64,000 nucleotides of DNA from Butyrivibrio hungatei DSM 14810 (GCF_900143205.1 NZ_FRDH01000003.1:1-64000), one strand, 5' to 3'; shown: positions 15,855 through 26,699, numbered from the stretch's first letter. Numbers and translations are program-made. Notes: generated from the sequence alone by a model not told the origin.

Positions 15855-16682
15855 CTACTTTATATCTCTTATAAATTCATCGATTAGGTACATTGATTTT
15901 TGCTCATCATCTTCTAAATCAAAGAAAGCCTGAACCTTATTCTTAAACTCAATCATACTTGCTTTACAATTAGCGTCACCGTTCAATACAGCCCCCATCT
16001 TCGTGGTATCAATAGGGACTTCATGGTATTTAGGATTTCCGAATGAAAATTCTGGGCAGTAAATTCCTATATAATCTGTCTGTGTAACCCAAGCAGCCCC
16101 CATTTCACTTAAGCAAGCAGGACTTTCCAAATAGTCATTAGACCAGAGAATAATCATAAACACCTGATCATTGATATTTTCACGTAAGTAGTCATAAATC
16201 TTTTGACCTAACGGTATTTTATGTAATGGATGTGATGTATAAATCAGCTGATCATTTTTGACACCTAACCCAACAATAAGTTTTTCCAATGCATCCGCAT
16301 ACTTTTTATCACTGGACCTATGACTAAGAAAGATTTTCTTTATATCATTGTGCTTAATTCCGCCAGTTGAAGATCTGTCAGTTATCTCACTAAAATCATA
16401 TCCTTTTAGCTCTGAATAAATATCTTCAAGGAACTTTTTGTTATCAGCATGTTCCCTTTGCTCAGAATCATATACATATTCATTTGACTGAATTGCTGGC
16501 ATATTATCGGCATACCATTTGTTTATCTGTTCTAAATAATACAAGATGTCTTCTTTTTTATATGCGTCTATTGCCTCTTTTAAGCCATCCAAATAGCAGG
16601 TAATAGCACCTGAAGTATATGAATGGATTACAGAATAAATACTATTGTATTCCATTCGCAATTTATTATATGGATCTACCAT
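15855..16682 (-). CDS. TIR-domain protein embedded in the BREX operon
   Basis: 275 residues. Residues about 1-110 form a helical N-terminal region. Residues 113-245 are a TIR domain: K-K-I-F-L-S-H-R-S-S-D-K-K-Y-A, then I-I-L-W-S-N-D-Y-L-E-S-P-A-C-L-S-E-M-G-A-A-W, with Glu193 at the position of the catalytic glutamate of NAD-consuming TIR domains. Bacterial TIR effectors deplete NAD or make signal molecules after phage sensing. The gene sits 18 bp after pglZ and 12 bp before brxL on the same strand, inside the BREX core. Its trigger is unknown. Confidence 0.85.
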   Translation of the reverse strand: MVDPYNKLRMEYNSIYSVIHSYTSGAITCYLDGLKEAIDAYKKEDILYYLEQINKWYADNMPAIQSNEYVYDSEQREHADNKKFLEDIYSELKGYDFSEITDRSSTGGIKHNDIKKIFLSHRSSDKKYADALEKLIVGLGVKNDQLIYTSHPLHKIPLGQKIYDYLRENINDQVFMIILWSNDYLESPACLSEMGAAWVTQTDYIGIYCPEFSFGNPKYHEVPIDTTKMGAVLNGDANCKASMIEFKNKVQAFFDLEDDEQKSMYLIDEFIRDIK

Positions 16683-16700
16683 ATCAGTACATATCCCCCC

Positions 16701-19322
16701 TTATCCAAAGAATCCAAAATCATCTGCCGCAAATGCAATATCAATCTGGAATTCAATTCTCTGTGGAAGATCTGTGCTATCTTCCTGCTCTATAATCAAG
16801 TAATACAGTTCTTTGCTGTCATAAGCCTGCGATTTAAGACTAAAGTTACATCTGAATGTTCTATCCTGAACATCTTCGCTGGTCTTATCAGCAAAGATCT
16901 TCTGAACATCAGAGATCTTCTTACCAGTATTGTCTACAAAGTATGCATCGTAAACAGCTTTTTCTCTGTTTCCGCTAACTGCATCCTTCTGATAGAAATT
17001 CAACGAGAATATCATATTGCTGACCTTATGGTTAGCTGACAGAAGTGTTACCTCTACAGACTTTGTGTCATACTTTTCTCTGTTCTTCTGATACTCCTTA
17101 GAGCTGTTACGAAGATGCTTATACTCAATAAGTGGTACACACATCTCCTGCAAGCTCACACCACCATGAACAAAGTTCATACCGGAACCAGCATTAGTTT
17201 TAATACGGATGTCTCCGCGCGGAGCATATCCATAATAATCCGTCTTTCCTTCCATAAACTTAACAGGAAGTAAATACTCTGGATCATCGCCCTTTGTGAG
17301 AATAGCAAATCTACGGGCGTACTCTACAATTCTATGTACGAACTCTGACTTTTCAGTCTTGGCTTCCTCTGTCAAAGGACTGTATGTGTAAAGGAAACCA
17401 TGATCTGCTGTAATCATGATATTGATTCCACCGAAATCATTAACAATTGTCCTTACAAGTGTTACAAGCTCCGATATAGTCTCTTCACAAGCATTAAATA
17501 CCTTTGTCTCTGATGTATGGCTTGTCTCATCAATAGTGTCGTGATAAATATATACAACATCCTTGCCCTTAACAAGCTCAGATCTCTCTGCACGGCTAAC
17601 AGCCATCAAATCCTTTGCTTTAACTGCAATACTTTCCGGATTTGATGCCTTTAATAAGTTTTCTCTATTAGTGCTCTCTGATGACTGGCCATCTGCTAAC
17701 ACTTTAAGAAGCTTCTTTCCATTATCAGATTCTTTCAACTCTACAGTGAGTTCCTTATGAGGCAAAAGTGCAGCCATTCCAAATTTTGTCTCTGTAGGGA
17801 ATATACCCTGCATACTTGAAAGATTAACTTTGCCCTGCATCTCACGGCTAAGTTCTTCTTTCAAAGATGCTGCGACCTCATATCTCAAAGCATCGGAAAT
17901 AATTACATATACCTTGTTGTCAGCATTCTTGACCTTACGATCATAGAACTGTTCCTGTCTGTCTATGCCATCAATATAGCCCTTCTCTTCAAGCTCTGAT
18001 GCAGCTTCCTCGGACCAGTTATGTCCAAGTCCATCCAAGAACCAATTTGAATACAGTCTCTCTACCTTATTACAAACCTCTGTGAACAGATCCTGAAGAT
18101 CACCACCATAAGCCTTTTTACTATTCTCATAGCACATATGGAACTGTCTATAATAGGTATCCATCTTATAGTAATCAGTTGTATATGCGTTCCAGATATT
18201 CTTAGCACCTACAACATGGAATCCAATAGCATTATCCTTATAGAACTCTTCCATTCTTGCCAGGGCTACTATGCCTTTGTAGTAATTCTCATAATCTGAA
18301 AACCACGCTAATGACCTACGCTTTTCAGCAATAGCGAAAATAATATCCGGCTCAAGAATTTCATTTTTTATATCCGTCATAAGCTTTGACAGGATAATAC
18401 GATTGAGAGAAGGCAGTACCTCTGTATCTGCCAACTCTGATGCAGTCTGTTTTGAAAGTCTCTTTACAAGATGCATCTCTTCTTCTACTGTCTCAGCCAT
18501 TGTCACATAAGAAGCAGAATCATCACTGTGAATCCAATCTGACACCAAATCACTGCAATAAGCCTGAAGCTGACCATTCTCAGACATATAATCTGACAAT
18601 CCATCAAACACAGCCGCCGGAAGTGTTCTGCTGGCTGCTGTTAATATAATATGAGCAGCAAGCTTGCCAAGATTATGATCAACATCGTTGTAGCCGGTAA
18701 TAGATGAAACCATTCCCCAGAACAAATCAGTTGCTTCATACTTTACAAATTCCTGATATAAATAATTATCATCAGTGTTAAGTCCTGCCTTTAATACTGA
18801 CTTGATGATTGCAATAGGTTCTGTACGTCCTGCCTCACCAATGGATGCCATCACAGCAAGTTGAAGCTTCATGGGTGAGTCAAGACTATCAGAAAGCTTA
18901 ACTACATCTTCACGTCTTGCCTTGGCATTAAGGAACTTGCTGTACTTCTTTACCTGATTTCTAAGAGCAACGGATGAAGGAATTCCCATCTCATCCATCC
19001 AAATCGCTATAAGATCAGCTCTAAACTCCTCACTGTATAATTCAACATCAAGAAGCCAATCATCCTCTACCTTTTCATAGGAAATTGGATTATAAAGAAG
19101 AAAATTTTGTGTTGGTTCATCTACATCGATTGTCTTTTTTACAGCAAAATTATTGTTTCCAGTAAGAGTAAGTATCTTAGCATTAGTCAACTCAAGATTA
19201 TCAATTTCCTCGGCAAATTCCTTGTCCTCGTCATACCATACGATAATTCTTCTCTTATAGAACTCCGGTAATGGTTCTAAGAATCGTTTATTTAATTCCT
19301 GTGATATTGTTTGTAAATCCAT
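16701..19322 (-). CDS. pglZ: PglZ, BREX alkaline-phosphatase-superfamily protein
   Basis: 873 residues, the normal size for type A PglZ of BREX type 1. The metal-binding segments of the alkaline phosphatase fold are visible: V-Y-V-I-I-S-D-A-L-R-Y-E-V in the middle, Y-H-D-T-I-D-E-T-S-H-T and I-T-A-D-H-G-F-L-Y further on. The N-terminus I-I-V-W-Y-D-E-D-K-E-F is also typical. PglZ is essential for both host methylation and phage defence. It follows the DUF4357 gene by 12 bp. Confidence 0.92.
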   Translation of the reverse strand: MDLQTISQELNKRFLEPLPEFYKRRIIVWYDEDKEFAEEIDNLELTNAKILTLTGNNNFAVKKTIDVDEPTQNFLLYNPISYEKVEDDWLLDVELYSEEFRADLIAIWMDEMGIPSSVALRNQVKKYSKFLNAKARREDVVKLSDSLDSPMKLQLAVMASIGEAGRTEPIAIIKSVLKAGLNTDDNYLYQEFVKYEATDLFWGMVSSITGYNDVDHNLGKLAAHIILTAASRTLPAAVFDGLSDYMSENGQLQAYCSDLVSDWIHSDDSASYVTMAETVEEEMHLVKRLSKQTASELADTEVLPSLNRIILSKLMTDIKNEILEPDIIFAIAEKRRSLAWFSDYENYYKGIVALARMEEFYKDNAIGFHVVGAKNIWNAYTTDYYKMDTYYRQFHMCYENSKKAYGGDLQDLFTEVCNKVERLYSNWFLDGLGHNWSEEAASELEEKGYIDGIDRQEQFYDRKVKNADNKVYVIISDALRYEVAASLKEELSREMQGKVNLSSMQGIFPTETKFGMAALLPHKELTVELKESDNGKKLLKVLADGQSSESTNRENLLKASNPESIAVKAKDLMAVSRAERSELVKGKDVVYIYHDTIDETSHTSETKVFNACEETISELVTLVRTIVNDFGGINIMITADHGFLYTYSPLTEEAKTEKSEFVHRIVEYARRFAILTKGDDPEYLLPVKFMEGKTDYYGYAPRGDIRIKTNAGSGMNFVHGGVSLQEMCVPLIEYKHLRNSSKEYQKNREKYDTKSVEVTLLSANHKVSNMIFSLNFYQKDAVSGNREKAVYDAYFVDNTGKKISDVQKIFADKTSEDVQDRTFRCNFSLKSQAYDSKELYYLIIEQEDSTDLPQRIEFQIDIAFAADDFGFFG

Positions 19323-19333
19323 ATTTAACCCTA

Positions 19334-19648
19334 CTACTTATTTTCTTTTAACCAATTTGCTAAATTTTTGTGTTTCTCAACATGCCAAGCAATTGGACCG
19401 CTCACACTATACCCGCATACAAACTGGGCTGCTGCTGTTGGATTGCTAAACTCCACGTCTTTTAGTAGCTCACCACTCTCATTTGTTACAGCTAGTCTTA
19501 ATGCCTTGATTTCTTCCTTATGAGTAAAATCCTTTACATCCTCAGAAACAACTGTTCCTTTTAGCACTTTAACCTCGCCTGTATTAACATCGTATTTTGC
19601 CGTTGCATTGGTTCTATGAGTTCTACCCCAAATAAATAGTTTTAACAT
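19334..19648 (-). CDS. Stand-alone DUF4357-like protein in the BREX operon
   Basis: 104 residues. The C-terminal 50 residues carry a DUF4357-type pattern: F-S-N-P-T-A-A-A-Q-F-V-C-G-Y-S-V-S-G-P. In DUF4357 the usual form is F-x-S-P-S-A-A-A-x-F-V-x-G, ending in a Trp (here I-A-W-H). The N-terminal half is beta-rich (A-K-Y-D-V-N-T-G-E-V-K-V-L). DUF4357 is mostly a C-terminal add-on to nucleases and restriction proteins. Here it is a separate gene between pglX and pglZ, with its own AAGGAG site. It may help PglX or PglZ bind DNA, which is inference. Confidence 0.7.
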   Translation of the reverse strand: MLKLFIWGRTHRTNATAKYDVNTGEVKVLKGTVVSEDVKDFTHKEEIKALRLAVTNESGELLKDVEFSNPTAAAQFVCGYSVSGPIAWHVEKHKNLANWLKENK

Positions 19649-19664
19649 GATGAGCTCTCCTTAT

Positions 19665-22600
19665 TTATTTTAATTTTGCAAGTACATCCTTAAATAATTC
19701 GTAATTTCCTTTAACCCCATCATCTAAATCAATACTAATCATTTGATCAGCTAAGTGATGTATTTTTTCCTCATACGCGTGAATCTCGTCATCTTGAGCT
19801 TTCAATGAATCAAGTTTTTTAGACAACTTCACTTTGTCAGAACCGGATGCTTGCCCTATTCTATTTTCTGTTTCCTCTATAGCCGTCCTATATCTTGCCT
19901 GCTGTTCATGAACATAGTCTGTTCTTATTCTCGCAATGGTATCTTGTTGATAGCGATGCATGTATATAAGGCACTTGAACCCGTTCTTTTTTCCAGAATC
20001 AAACATCCAGTATATCGGACGTTTTCCGGAACCCATTACCGAATACATAGAACAATGATCTGCATAAAACTCTGTATTAAAATACTCTCTTAAAGCTGCT
20101 CTCGATTGTCCAGTATAACCGATAGCTTCAACAATATAACTTAAGTTATCTTCTAAAGTCTTCTCTCCGTATACATATTTTATAAAATCTATAAATCTAT
20201 TTACGATATCGTCGCTAAAATAGTCATCATCGGTTACTGGAATAATATTATCTTTATCTGCTGCAAACGTCTTATAACATTCATCATTCCACTCACCACC
20301 TGCATATACAATTCCAGGCATATCTAACGAATATCGTCCAAACATGCACCCAACCGCATATGAAATAAGTCTCTTAATATCCTCTTTAACATCTGCTTTT
20401 CTTAAGGTTACGTTCCTATCTTCTACTGTTCCATCAAGATCGGTAAATCCATATATTTCAAGGAATAACTTATTAATGGTTTCTTCATTTTTCTTTTGTT
20501 TATCAAAACGTTCCTCACATAAATTATCCCATCTAGTATATAAATCAGCTATCAAGATATTATCACCAAATTTATCAGGTATTAGTGGATGCCGTTTAAA
20601 GTCCCAAGATTCCTCATATGAATCCCATTCTGCTTTTGATATTTCAATATTTTCTTCAACAAGCCTTACTATTTCATCTTGTACAGATTTCTCAGCAAAG
20701 AGTATTGGCAAGCTTCCCACATGACCAACTTCATAATTTAAAGTCGGACTAATCAATGATAATATATATGCATTTGCTGCTGAATTCATATAGCCCAGAA
20801 CATACTTTATTTTCTCAGCATCTGTAAATAAAGTGCATCCAGCAACATCAAACAAGAAACCTTCTGGTATATATCTCATAGAAAAACTGCCGCTAGTTAC
20901 CTTGCACCACGATATTCCTTGCTGAAAATAAAACTGTGGGCTTCGAATAACACTTCCCTTAAATGCCTTTAATTCAGCTCCATCATGCTCCCAGTTAATT
21001 AAGTACTGGTTATTTCCATACCACTTTTTAAACCCACCACCTTTATTATATGGGAACCATTTTTTACCGCACTCTTCAGCCTCTTCATGTGACTTGCAAT
21101 GCAAATTTGTTTTATTTATGTCTACCTCGAACCATAGACGTAAAAATCTATTATTATCCGCTGTAGCCATCCCCTGCTTAGGAAATGCAAATGAATCTAC
21201 CCTAACGCCATCTTCGAAGCACTTTACAGCGCTATGAGTAACACTATAGGCCACCGGTTTACCTGGGATTTTTTCAAAATCTTCCCTAAATACATAATAA
21301 TAATTGTCTTTATTAAAGAATTCTGGTTCTTTTCTGTCTCGAAGCGAATAGCAATAGTTTGAAAGCTTTACACCTAATGTTTTTGCGTTTTCATTGGTTT
21401 TTTTTGTAACCCATGCCACTATTGCATTATGTCCAACCTTACCTTCAAACAACTCTGTTCCAAAATCAACTAATGTGTCAATTGAGTAATTGGAAAATAC
21501 TTCCTCACGTAAATTCTCAAAACTACTTAAAAACATCCATGATGTAGTAGTAATAAATGCTACATAACCATCTACTTTGGTGTACTTGTCTAACGCATGC
21601 TTATACATCACCATTGAAAGGTCGGATTTTACAGTAGCAAATCTTGATTTGACATAATTATCCAATTTTTTCCCAAATCTATTGCTGCCAAGGTACGGTG
21701 GATTCGTAATAGTAACATCATATTTCTGCGACATAACATCTGCTATCTGTACAATTGGATATAACTGCTCCAATGCCATTGCCGAGAACAGATTTAATTC
21801 ATTAGCGATTTCCTCAAATCTTTCATATAACGCATCAAAATTTACTCTTGGAATATCCAGTATTGAACCATATTCCTTAGCATCGATATAGCTATCTATT
21901 ATTGTTTTTATATCATTTTTTAAGTCTTCTTTAGAATTACTAAAATAATCAACTACACTAGCATCAATACCATTACTTTCCTTAATTGCAAAAATATGTG
22001 GAGTTATAGTCTTGCTAAAAATCCTTCTATCATAAAAACGTCCCTTCATCATTACTGCAAAATAAGATAGCTGCGCTGCTCTATCATCAATGTCCAATCC
22101 ATATAGATTGTTATTAATAATCAGTGCCGCAGCATCCCTTGCTGAATATCCATATTCTTCATAAATAGCAATCAGAAAATCAAATAAGTATGTCAGAATA
22201 TGTCCACTTCCCATACAAGGATCAAGGCATTTAATCTTTTCGGGTTGAATATCTCTATCTAGTCCTTCATTGTCAGTATTTATATCTGTTTCCTTGTCGA
22301 GATAATACTTTGCTTTTTCTCTTACAACACCATTTTCTCCACGATTACTCTTCATCCATAATCTACCAAGGCTATTATCAACCATATATCTAACAGCCCA
22401 GTCAGGTGTGTAAATTGTTGTGGCTGCAGGCACTAATTCCTTCGATAAATGCGCTTTTGACAATGTTCCATCATATACCAGTTCATTCTGCTCTGTGTTA
22501 TAGTACTGATACATCCATCCAATTATTTGAACCTGATCTGTCCAGTCTTCTTCTGGAATCATCTCAATCATCTGCTGAATAACACTTCCTTCTCTCAACA

Positions 22601-23129
22601 AATAATCAGGAAGTAGTAATTCTGTATAGTCCATTATCTTTTGGAACATCAATGGTAAAATCTTGCTCAATTCATTGCACTGTGAAATAAGCAGGTACTT
22701 ATATAAATCATCATCCTTGTTCTCCTGCCTCATCATTATGATTTTTTCTTGATCAAGGTTTTCAAAATCTAGGTGCAATGCTTCCGCCATTATTTGTGGC
22801 TTAAAAGCATTATTTTCATCCGTAAAAACTCTAACATGACTAGGTAAATACCCATTTACCTCCATAAATCTAATTGCAATGAATCTATTAAACCAAGTGT
22901 ATGCAACCTCTTCCATCACTTGATTATATCCGTCCTCATTTATCTTATTGATTAAAGCCTGGCGCTGTTTTTTCTCAACATCAGAAAGCAAAACTCCATT
23001 GATACTTTCAAGCTTTAAATCTAGTTCTTTGCCTTCTTCAATTCCAAACTGAAGGGCTTTTTGTGAAACCTTTTCAATAAGTTCTCTTCTTGCCCATACC
23101 GCATATTTCTTTATCGCATTTTTATCCAT
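19665..23129 (-). CDS. pglX: PglX, BREX type 1 adenine-specific DNA methyltransferase
   Basis: 1154 residues. SAM-binding motif D-P-C-M-G-S-G-H-I-L lies near residue 300 and the catalytic motif N-P-P-Y-L-G-S-N-R-F near 475. The C-terminal 500 residues hold target recognition and coiled-coil segments, as in other PglX proteins. It methylates adenines in a non-palindromic site to mark host DNA; the specificity cannot be read from sequence. AAGGAG lies nine bases before the ATG, 12 bp after brxC. The frame is intact with no sign of phase-variable repeats. Confidence 0.95.
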   Translation of the reverse strand: MDKNAIKKYAVWARRELIEKVSQKALQFGIEEGKELDLKLESINGVLLSDVEKKQRQALINKINEDGYNQVMEEVAYTWFNRFIAIRFMEVNGYLPSHVRVFTDENNAFKPQIMAEALHLDFENLDQEKIIMMRQENKDDDLYKYLLISQCNELSKILPLMFQKIMDYTELLLPDYLLREGSVIQQMIEMIPEEDWTDQVQIIGWMYQYYNTEQNELVYDGTLSKAHLSKELVPAATTIYTPDWAVRYMVDNSLGRLWMKSNRGENGVVREKAKYYLDKETDINTDNEGLDRDIQPEKIKCLDPCMGSGHILTYLFDFLIAIYEEYGYSARDAAALIINNNLYGLDIDDRAAQLSYFAVMMKGRFYDRRIFSKTITPHIFAIKESNGIDASVVDYFSNSKEDLKNDIKTIIDSYIDAKEYGSILDIPRVNFDALYERFEEIANELNLFSAMALEQLYPIVQIADVMSQKYDVTITNPPYLGSNRFGKKLDNYVKSRFATVKSDLSMVMYKHALDKYTKVDGYVAFITTTSWMFLSSFENLREEVFSNYSIDTLVDFGTELFEGKVGHNAIVAWVTKKTNENAKTLGVKLSNYCYSLRDRKEPEFFNKDNYYYVFREDFEKIPGKPVAYSVTHSAVKCFEDGVRVDSFAFPKQGMATADNNRFLRLWFEVDINKTNLHCKSHEEAEECGKKWFPYNKGGGFKKWYGNNQYLINWEHDGAELKAFKGSVIRSPQFYFQQGISWCKVTSGSFSMRYIPEGFLFDVAGCTLFTDAEKIKYVLGYMNSAANAYILSLISPTLNYEVGHVGSLPILFAEKSVQDEIVRLVEENIEISKAEWDSYEESWDFKRHPLIPDKFGDNILIADLYTRWDNLCEERFDKQKKNEETINKLFLEIYGFTDLDGTVEDRNVTLRKADVKEDIKRLISYAVGCMFGRYSLDMPGIVYAGGEWNDECYKTFAADKDNIIPVTDDDYFSDDIVNRFIDFIKYVYGEKTLEDNLSYIVEAIGYTGQSRAALREYFNTEFYADHCSMYSVMGSGKRPIYWMFDSGKKNGFKCLIYMHRYQQDTIARIRTDYVHEQQARYRTAIEETENRIGQASGSDKVKLSKKLDSLKAQDDEIHAYEEKIHHLADQMISIDLDDGVKGNYELFKDVLAKLK

Positions 23130-23141
23130 TTGCGCATCTCC

Positions 23142-26100
23142 TTAATTGGTTATCTGGATTCCATCACTACCCTGCATGTACTGTTTCATCTGCTTACGAA
23201 TGTTCTCAACATAAGCATCTATCTCTTCATCACTCTTAAGAACCTTTGCAGGGAACATCTGCTGTCTAGCCACCTTTTTGATGATTTCCTTCTTAGGTGG
23301 TGTTGGAGGAACATCCCCTCCCGCTGGTGTTACAGAAGACTTTTCTGGTACCTTAGGTGCCTTAGCTGCATCAATAGCCATCACTGCTTCATCTCTGCGT
23401 CCCCAGAGCTGAACTGAAACACCATCAAGAATTCTAAGGCTCTTTTCCGCAGCAATTGAATCCTTCTGCTGTGAATAGAACTTATCTGCTTTATCGGAAA
23501 TAAGCTTTGTATCCTCATTTACATTAGCATCTTTATGAATGTCAGCCATGCAGGACTGTACTATTTCATACAATGATGCTCTCTTTTCATCAAGCATTGC
23601 ATCATGTGACTTCTCAACGATTGCCTGAAGTCCGTTAAGCTCTGGTATTCTCTTATAGTCATACTTCTTATCAGAAAAAATTGTAGTGATCAATCTCATC
23701 TGATTCAAAGCATGTGTAGCATCATCATCTTTGCTAATATAATCAAGATCCTTGTTCATATTTTCAACAAACTTAGATGCACTATCAAACAGAGATACCT
23801 GAGTCTTAAAGAAGCTCTCAACATCCTTAAGATGATCTTGCATATCGTAAAGTGTATCTTCACTTGTTACCACCTTATCAATAAGGGCTATGTTGTCACT
23901 CTTCTGTGAAAGAACATCTTTAACAACTCTAACGGCGTCACGAACAAGCTGCTTATCCGGATACTTATGCTCCTCATACTTGTTAAGCAGTTCATTATAA
24001 TGATTCTCAAGCTCTGTAAACTTTTCAATTATAAATGCAATGAGTCCGTCTTCATCTGTAGGTACATCCATAACATCAAGAAAGTCCCTAAGAAAATCTC
24101 TTGCTTCCTTCATTTTTGCAGGACTTACAACATGACGCTTTGTAATCTCAGTCTTACCTATCTCTGTCTTCTTACGGAGCATATCCGGGAGCTTTGGATC
24201 TGTAGGCTGAATTGTCATACCACCATACTTGATAGTTACCTTTTGCTCATATATAAGAAGTGCAACAACCGCTGCAATATCAATTTCTCTCCAACCGCTA
24301 GGTATACCCTGATATCGAGCCTGGATATCTGACATCTTGGTTGTGATGTGCTTCATATCCTGCATCTCAAGGTAGCCCTCAATCTTCTGAGCCGCGCCGC
24401 TATTTTCATTGGCACCAGGAATTGTAGGGCTCTGTCCGGTGAGAATGCCAATGATATCGGAATCATCATTATAATTCTTTCCAATGAGATCAAGGTCGTA
24501 ATAAACATGAGTAACAAGATACTCAAGAGCCTGATCAAGCTTACTCTTAGCATCTCCACCTTTTATTTCAATATGCTCCCCATCAACATAGAACTCAGCT
24601 TCTTCTATAGCTCTCTTGATGTAATCAAGTGCATCGCCTTCATACTTTGTAGCTTCATCCTGCTGTGCACGGATTATATCCTGTACTGACTTAGGAAGTT
24701 GTGAAATATTTCTTGTCTTTACATACTTACGAATTTTTAATGCGCTTTCGATGCACTCATAATACTTACCATCACCAAGTACAACTATAGCCTGTCCCTT
24801 GGAATTGGTTTGAAGCCTAAGATCCTGCTTCTCGTAGTCATCTGTTGCAATAGAATAGATTTGCAACTTCATACCACCGGTCACAGAACCTATAGCTGTT
24901 CCATCAACATACTGGTCATACGGGAAGTCGTAAATCTTATAACGATATTTCTTTTTGTCGTAGATATCACCAAATACAAGATGACCAATACGCTCAATAA
25001 TCTGTGCTGTATCTACAGAAGTTTCTTTGATATCTCTTGCGATATCCTGCTCTTCATCAGTGAGGAAATTATAAGTATTCCCATTTCTTCCGATGTAATT
25101 CTGGCTGAGAAGTCTGTCTAATGACTCCTGCACCTGAGCACGCATCTGGATTTTATCCATGTTGATATTATCTGCCATGAGGATAACAATTGAATCCAGT
25201 GTAGACTTAACATCAGTATCAACGTAACGAATAAGGTAAAGCAGTTTTAATACGTCAACATCCTGCTGCTTAATGCCTCTATCTTCATCAGCGGCATTCT
25301 GGCATCTGTCAATAACACGATTAATAGCACCGTCAAGAGATGTCTTAACGGTGTCATAGAATTTATAGAATGGTACAAGTGCAAACTCGTCCTGCTCTTG
25401 AACGCTCTTTGCTGCTTCCTGGAATCCTGAAAGCATTGAACGCTCACCACTGGACTGATGCTTGCCAGCATTACCATGTTTTCTGATTGCTGTATAAACC
25501 TTCTGTAACAGCAAAAACTGATATGGTACAAATGGGAAGTCTCTTGCAAATTCCTGTGGTGTCTCAAATCCTCTTACATCAAGAAGTGCATCATCCTTAT
25601 TAAACTTAAGGAGGTTTCTAAGAACAGAGTCGTTTGCGTTATAAACCTTCTCTAATTCTTCCTGTGCTTCATCAGTCTTTGAAAGGAGTCTTTTCTGGAT
25701 AACCTCATCAGCAGATGTTGAAGAAAGAGATAGTCTGGTCTTAAATCTTGCCTGAATACGTGAGAACTCGTCCTGACGAGTCTTGATAATTTCATCAAGA
25801 GCTTCCTGACCAGTACACATTACCCAAACCTTACCTTCACACTTGCTACCGATTTCCTCGATAAGTGACTGAAGGTTAAGAAGGTGATCTGTGTTCTCAC
25901 CAACGTACTGACCAACCTCATCTATCATGAAAAGTAACCTAAAGTTTTCAGGTTTCTTATCTACATAATCTTTGATTTCTGATACAAGCTGAGCAATAGA
26001 TGTCTCTACAGTTTCTGTTCCATTGAACCAGTTACGAGCGGCCTCTTCACTCATACCAAGAACTTCCTGAAGAGTAGCCACTACATCATCCTCAAAGAAT

Positions 26101-26699
26101 ACGAATGACTCCCTGGTATTAATCCAGGAATCACCGTTCTTTTCCTCAAATACTTTGCGGAACTCTTCTGTCTTGCCCTGCTTATCAACAAACTGCTCAA
26201 GTTTTGCAACTTTTAAGTCCTCGCCATAAAAGCCAAGGTAGTTATAGAACATCTTTGCGAATACACGAAGGACTGCTGTTGCATCTTTATTGATAGAACC
26301 CTCGATATCAATATTGAAAAGGATTGTATCTGTCTCACCCTTTGTAGCTTTATCAATGAGCATGAATGTCGCAGGATCATCCTCAAACTTTGTACGAAAT
26401 CTCTCTACAGTCTTGATGCCCTGAACTTCCTTGTTGGCAAGAATGTATGAAAGAATCTTTAGGAAATGAGATTTACCACTTCCAAAGAAGCCGGAAATCC
26501 ATACACCGACATCATTAGTCTTATTATCAAACGCATCGCCATAATTGTTGAAGAGTGTTATGAAATGCTTCTTTAATTCCTTGGTTACAACGTACTCATC
26601 CAACTCCTGGATAAGAACTCTTTCTGTATCCTGTTCTACCTGTACGACACCATTAATAGGTCTATTGATATCGTCTTTAAACATCTTTTGAATCTTCAT
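23142..26699 (-). CDS. brxC: BrxC, BREX P-loop ATPase
   Basis: 1185 residues. Walker A is G-F-F-G-S-G-K-S (70-77) and a Walker B-like stretch R-L-L-F-M-I-D-E-V-G-Q-Y follows near 260. A Pro/Lys-rich linker lies near the C-terminus before the final K-V-A-R-Q-Q-M-F-P segment. BrxC/PglY proteins are large AAA-type ATPases needed for BREX defence and methylation. The ATG overlaps the brxB stop (TAATG). Confidence 0.95.
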   Translation of the reverse strand: MKIQKMFKDDINRPINGVVQVEQDTERVLIQELDEYVVTKELKKHFITLFNNYGDAFDNKTNDVGVWISGFFGSGKSHFLKILSYILANKEVQGIKTVERFRTKFEDDPATFMLIDKATKGETDTILFNIDIEGSINKDATAVLRVFAKMFYNYLGFYGEDLKVAKLEQFVDKQGKTEEFRKVFEEKNGDSWINTRESFVFFEDDVVATLQEVLGMSEEAARNWFNGTETVETSIAQLVSEIKDYVDKKPENFRLLFMIDEVGQYVGENTDHLLNLQSLIEEIGSKCEGKVWVMCTGQEALDEIIKTRQDEFSRIQARFKTRLSLSSTSADEVIQKRLLSKTDEAQEELEKVYNANDSVLRNLLKFNKDDALLDVRGFETPQEFARDFPFVPYQFLLLQKVYTAIRKHGNAGKHQSSGERSMLSGFQEAAKSVQEQDEFALVPFYKFYDTVKTSLDGAINRVIDRCQNAADEDRGIKQQDVDVLKLLYLIRYVDTDVKSTLDSIVILMADNINMDKIQMRAQVQESLDRLLSQNYIGRNGNTYNFLTDEEQDIARDIKETSVDTAQIIERIGHLVFGDIYDKKKYRYKIYDFPYDQYVDGTAIGSVTGGMKLQIYSIATDDYEKQDLRLQTNSKGQAIVVLGDGKYYECIESALKIRKYVKTRNISQLPKSVQDIIRAQQDEATKYEGDALDYIKRAIEEAEFYVDGEHIEIKGGDAKSKLDQALEYLVTHVYYDLDLIGKNYNDDSDIIGILTGQSPTIPGANENSGAAQKIEGYLEMQDMKHITTKMSDIQARYQGIPSGWREIDIAAVVALLIYEQKVTIKYGGMTIQPTDPKLPDMLRKKTEIGKTEITKRHVVSPAKMKEARDFLRDFLDVMDVPTDEDGLIAFIIEKFTELENHYNELLNKYEEHKYPDKQLVRDAVRVVKDVLSQKSDNIALIDKVVTSEDTLYDMQDHLKDVESFFKTQVSLFDSASKFVENMNKDLDYISKDDDATHALNQMRLITTIFSDKKYDYKRIPELNGLQAIVEKSHDAMLDEKRASLYEIVQSCMADIHKDANVNEDTKLISDKADKFYSQQKDSIAAEKSLRILDGVSVQLWGRRDEAVMAIDAAKAPKVPEKSSVTPAGGDVPPTPPKKEIIKKVARQQMFPAKVLKSDEEIDAYVENIRKQMKQYMQGSDGIQITN

